Source: an uncultured euryarchaeote (GTDB taxonomy: Archaea > Thermoplasmatota > Poseidoniia > Poseidoniales > Poseidoniaceae). Taken from it: a DNA stretch of 6,307 nt. The stretch is taken from assembly GCA_937897005.1 (NCBI GenBank), contig CALCOQ010000195.1:1-6307 (forward strand), written 5' to 3'. The position numbers and the translations under genes are program-made. Positions 5,765-6,307 of this stretch are shown piece after piece; position 1 is the first letter of the stretch, and each line of letters starts with the position of its first letter. The notes beneath the pieces were generated by a model. It was not told the origin of the DNA, made no database searches, and was given only the letters and a program-made list of their open reading frames with translations.

Positions 5765-5820
5765 TCAGCGCAAACTGAACATTACACAGCATGACAACTG
5801 TTTGCGCGCCAGTTCAAATC
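5756..5820. repeat. Long imperfect hairpin in the tRNA/aRF1 spacer
   Basis: GATTTGAACT (5756-5765) pairs with AGTTCAAATC (5811-5820) for 10 bp. After a 2x3-nt internal loop, GCGCAAAC (5768-5775) pairs with GTTTGCGC (5800-5807) for 8 bp. The terminal loop is 24 nt. On the minus strand the hairpin begins one base after the aRF1 stop codon, so it could act as a 3' end or termination structure for aRF1 and, from the other side, for the tRNA unit. It lacks an adjacent T-run. The outer left arm overlaps the sequence that can pair with the tRNA T-arm. Confidence 0.7.
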
Positions 5821-5821
5821 G

Positions 5822-6307
5822 CTACCAACGCAGAATTGCAGCCAACCCACCCAAATCCTTCAGCAATGGATGGTCCGTGAATTCAACATGCGCAGATATC
5901 CGAATCGCCGCCTCAACAGCCTCATTCATCAGTTCCACATCATTTCCCTGCCCACCACATTCGGGGCAACTTTGTCCGGCTTTTCGCATGTAGGCATTGC
6001 ATGGCTCACATTTCAGGCCAGGTTGTTGATGCCCTTCCAGAACCAACAGTGTCTCAATGCGCCCCTGCTCGGCAGCATCCAAGATGTGGTGAATTCCAGT
6101 CATTGCCAGCGTTCCACTCATCAGTTCCTTGCGCAATCGGTCAATATCCTGACCTTCTCTTTCACCTTCTTCCTGCTTGGCTAATTCTGTGAATTGTGAG
6201 ATGAGAGAGTCTGTTCCAACCATGTCCATGTCCACATCCTCGATGGCGATGACGAGTTCCTTCGAACGCTTTGACATCCGGTCCTGGAACTGCTGTTTTG
6301 CTGAACC
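5822..6307 (-). CDS. prf1: Peptide chain release factor aRF1 (eRF1 family), C-terminal part, cut by window edge
   Basis: aRF1 recognises all three stop codons and triggers peptide release in archaea. Only the last 161 codons are visible; the frame stays open to the right edge (residues GSAKQQFQDR precede the first visible Met at 6277, which is therefore not the start). The visible part aligns by eye with the end of domain 2 and domain 3: GSAKQQF resembles the family GPGKxxF, AIEDVDMD resembles the GTVDTGY region, GRIETLLVLEG resembles the GAVDTLLIS strand, and the protein ends GGLAAILRW, near the usual GGIAAILRY. Counting from the Met at 6277, two cysteine pairs CEPC (90-93) and CPEC (104-107) form the zinc-binding insert common in archaeal aRF1. 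The GTS-type decoding and GGQ catalytic motifs lie outside the window. Pelota/Dom34, a related protein, lacks this zinc insert and is less likely. Confidence 0.88.
   Translation of the reverse strand, partial: GSAKQQFQDRMSKRSKELVIAIEDVDMDMVGTDSLISQFTELAKQEEGEREGQDIDRLRKELMSGTLAMTGIHHILDAAEQGRIETLLVLEGHQQPGLKCEPCNAYMRKAGQSCPECGGQGNDVELMNEAVEAAIRISAHVEFTDHPLLKDLGGLAAILRW

Noticed and set aside
5427..5792. Minus-strand 121-codon ORF containing APGGFEPPSQDPES
   Set aside because: It is read antisense through the tRNA gene and through the small membrane gene. The GFEPPS...DPES wording is a familiar false protein produced by translating the complement of tRNA genes.
5735..5830. Possible second tRNA, because TTCAAATC and GCTACCA recur
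   Set aside because: No T-stem, anticodon arm or acceptor pairing can be drawn on either strand around 5813-5827 or 5750-5777; only fragments of tRNA-like sequence are present.
1..6307. CRISPR array, transposase, phage gene or toxin-antitoxin system
   Set aside because: No regularly spaced repeats, transposase or integrase motifs, or toxin-like pairs were seen on either strand. The only repeats are those around the tRNA.

Overview
The window most likely comes from an archaeon, probably a member of the Thermoplasmatota such as a planktonic Poseidoniales (Marine Group II) organism. The evidence is the C-terminal end of an archaeal/eukaryotic class-1 release factor (aRF1), an archaeal-type NFACT/RqcH (NEMF-like) protein, and a tRNA-Gln with the archaeal A1-U72 acceptor pair. 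The domain assignment is fairly firm. The phylum is an inference. Base composition is balanced and coding density is high, as in a streamlined genome.

Layout, left to right. The minus strand holds the first 141 codons of a bacterial-type RNase PH (1-424, cut by the window edge), with a perfect GC-rich hairpin touching its start codon. A divergent plus-strand gene (499-1683) encodes a complete acetyl-CoA acetyltransferase (thiolase). It meets tail to tail, 7 bp apart, a minus-strand pair: a Nudix-MBL fusion (3840-5387) followed after 4 bp by NFACT/RqcH (1691-3835). Divergent from that pair is a probable 53-residue single-pass membrane protein (5440-5601), ended by a small hairpin. A tRNA-Gln(CTG) gene with encoded CCA follows (5659-5734). 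Beyond a 87-bp spacer rich in inverted repeats lies the 3' part of aRF1 on the minus strand (5822 to the window edge).

Most genes serve translation and RNA quality control: aRF1 ends translation, NFACT/RqcH rescues obstructed large ribosomal subunits, RNase PH trims tRNA 3' ends, and tRNA-Gln is a substrate of that machinery. The Nudix-MBL protein joins a NUDT19-like Nudix domain (family precedent: CoA diphosphatase) to a LACTB2-like MBL domain with a winged-helix tail (family precedent: endoribonuclease). Its tight linkage to rqcH leaves open whether it works on RNA, CoA esters or both. The thiolase belongs to acyl-CoA metabolism and has no pathway partners in view.

The strongest unexplained structure is around the tRNA. 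The downstream spacer contains an 18-position reverse complement of the tRNA's own T-arm and 3' acceptor strand, and part of that sequence can instead pair with a third copy next to the aRF1 stop codon. This could be a set of mutually exclusive RNA folds or the scar of a past recombination at the tRNA 3' end. No CRISPR array, insertion sequence or phage gene was seen.
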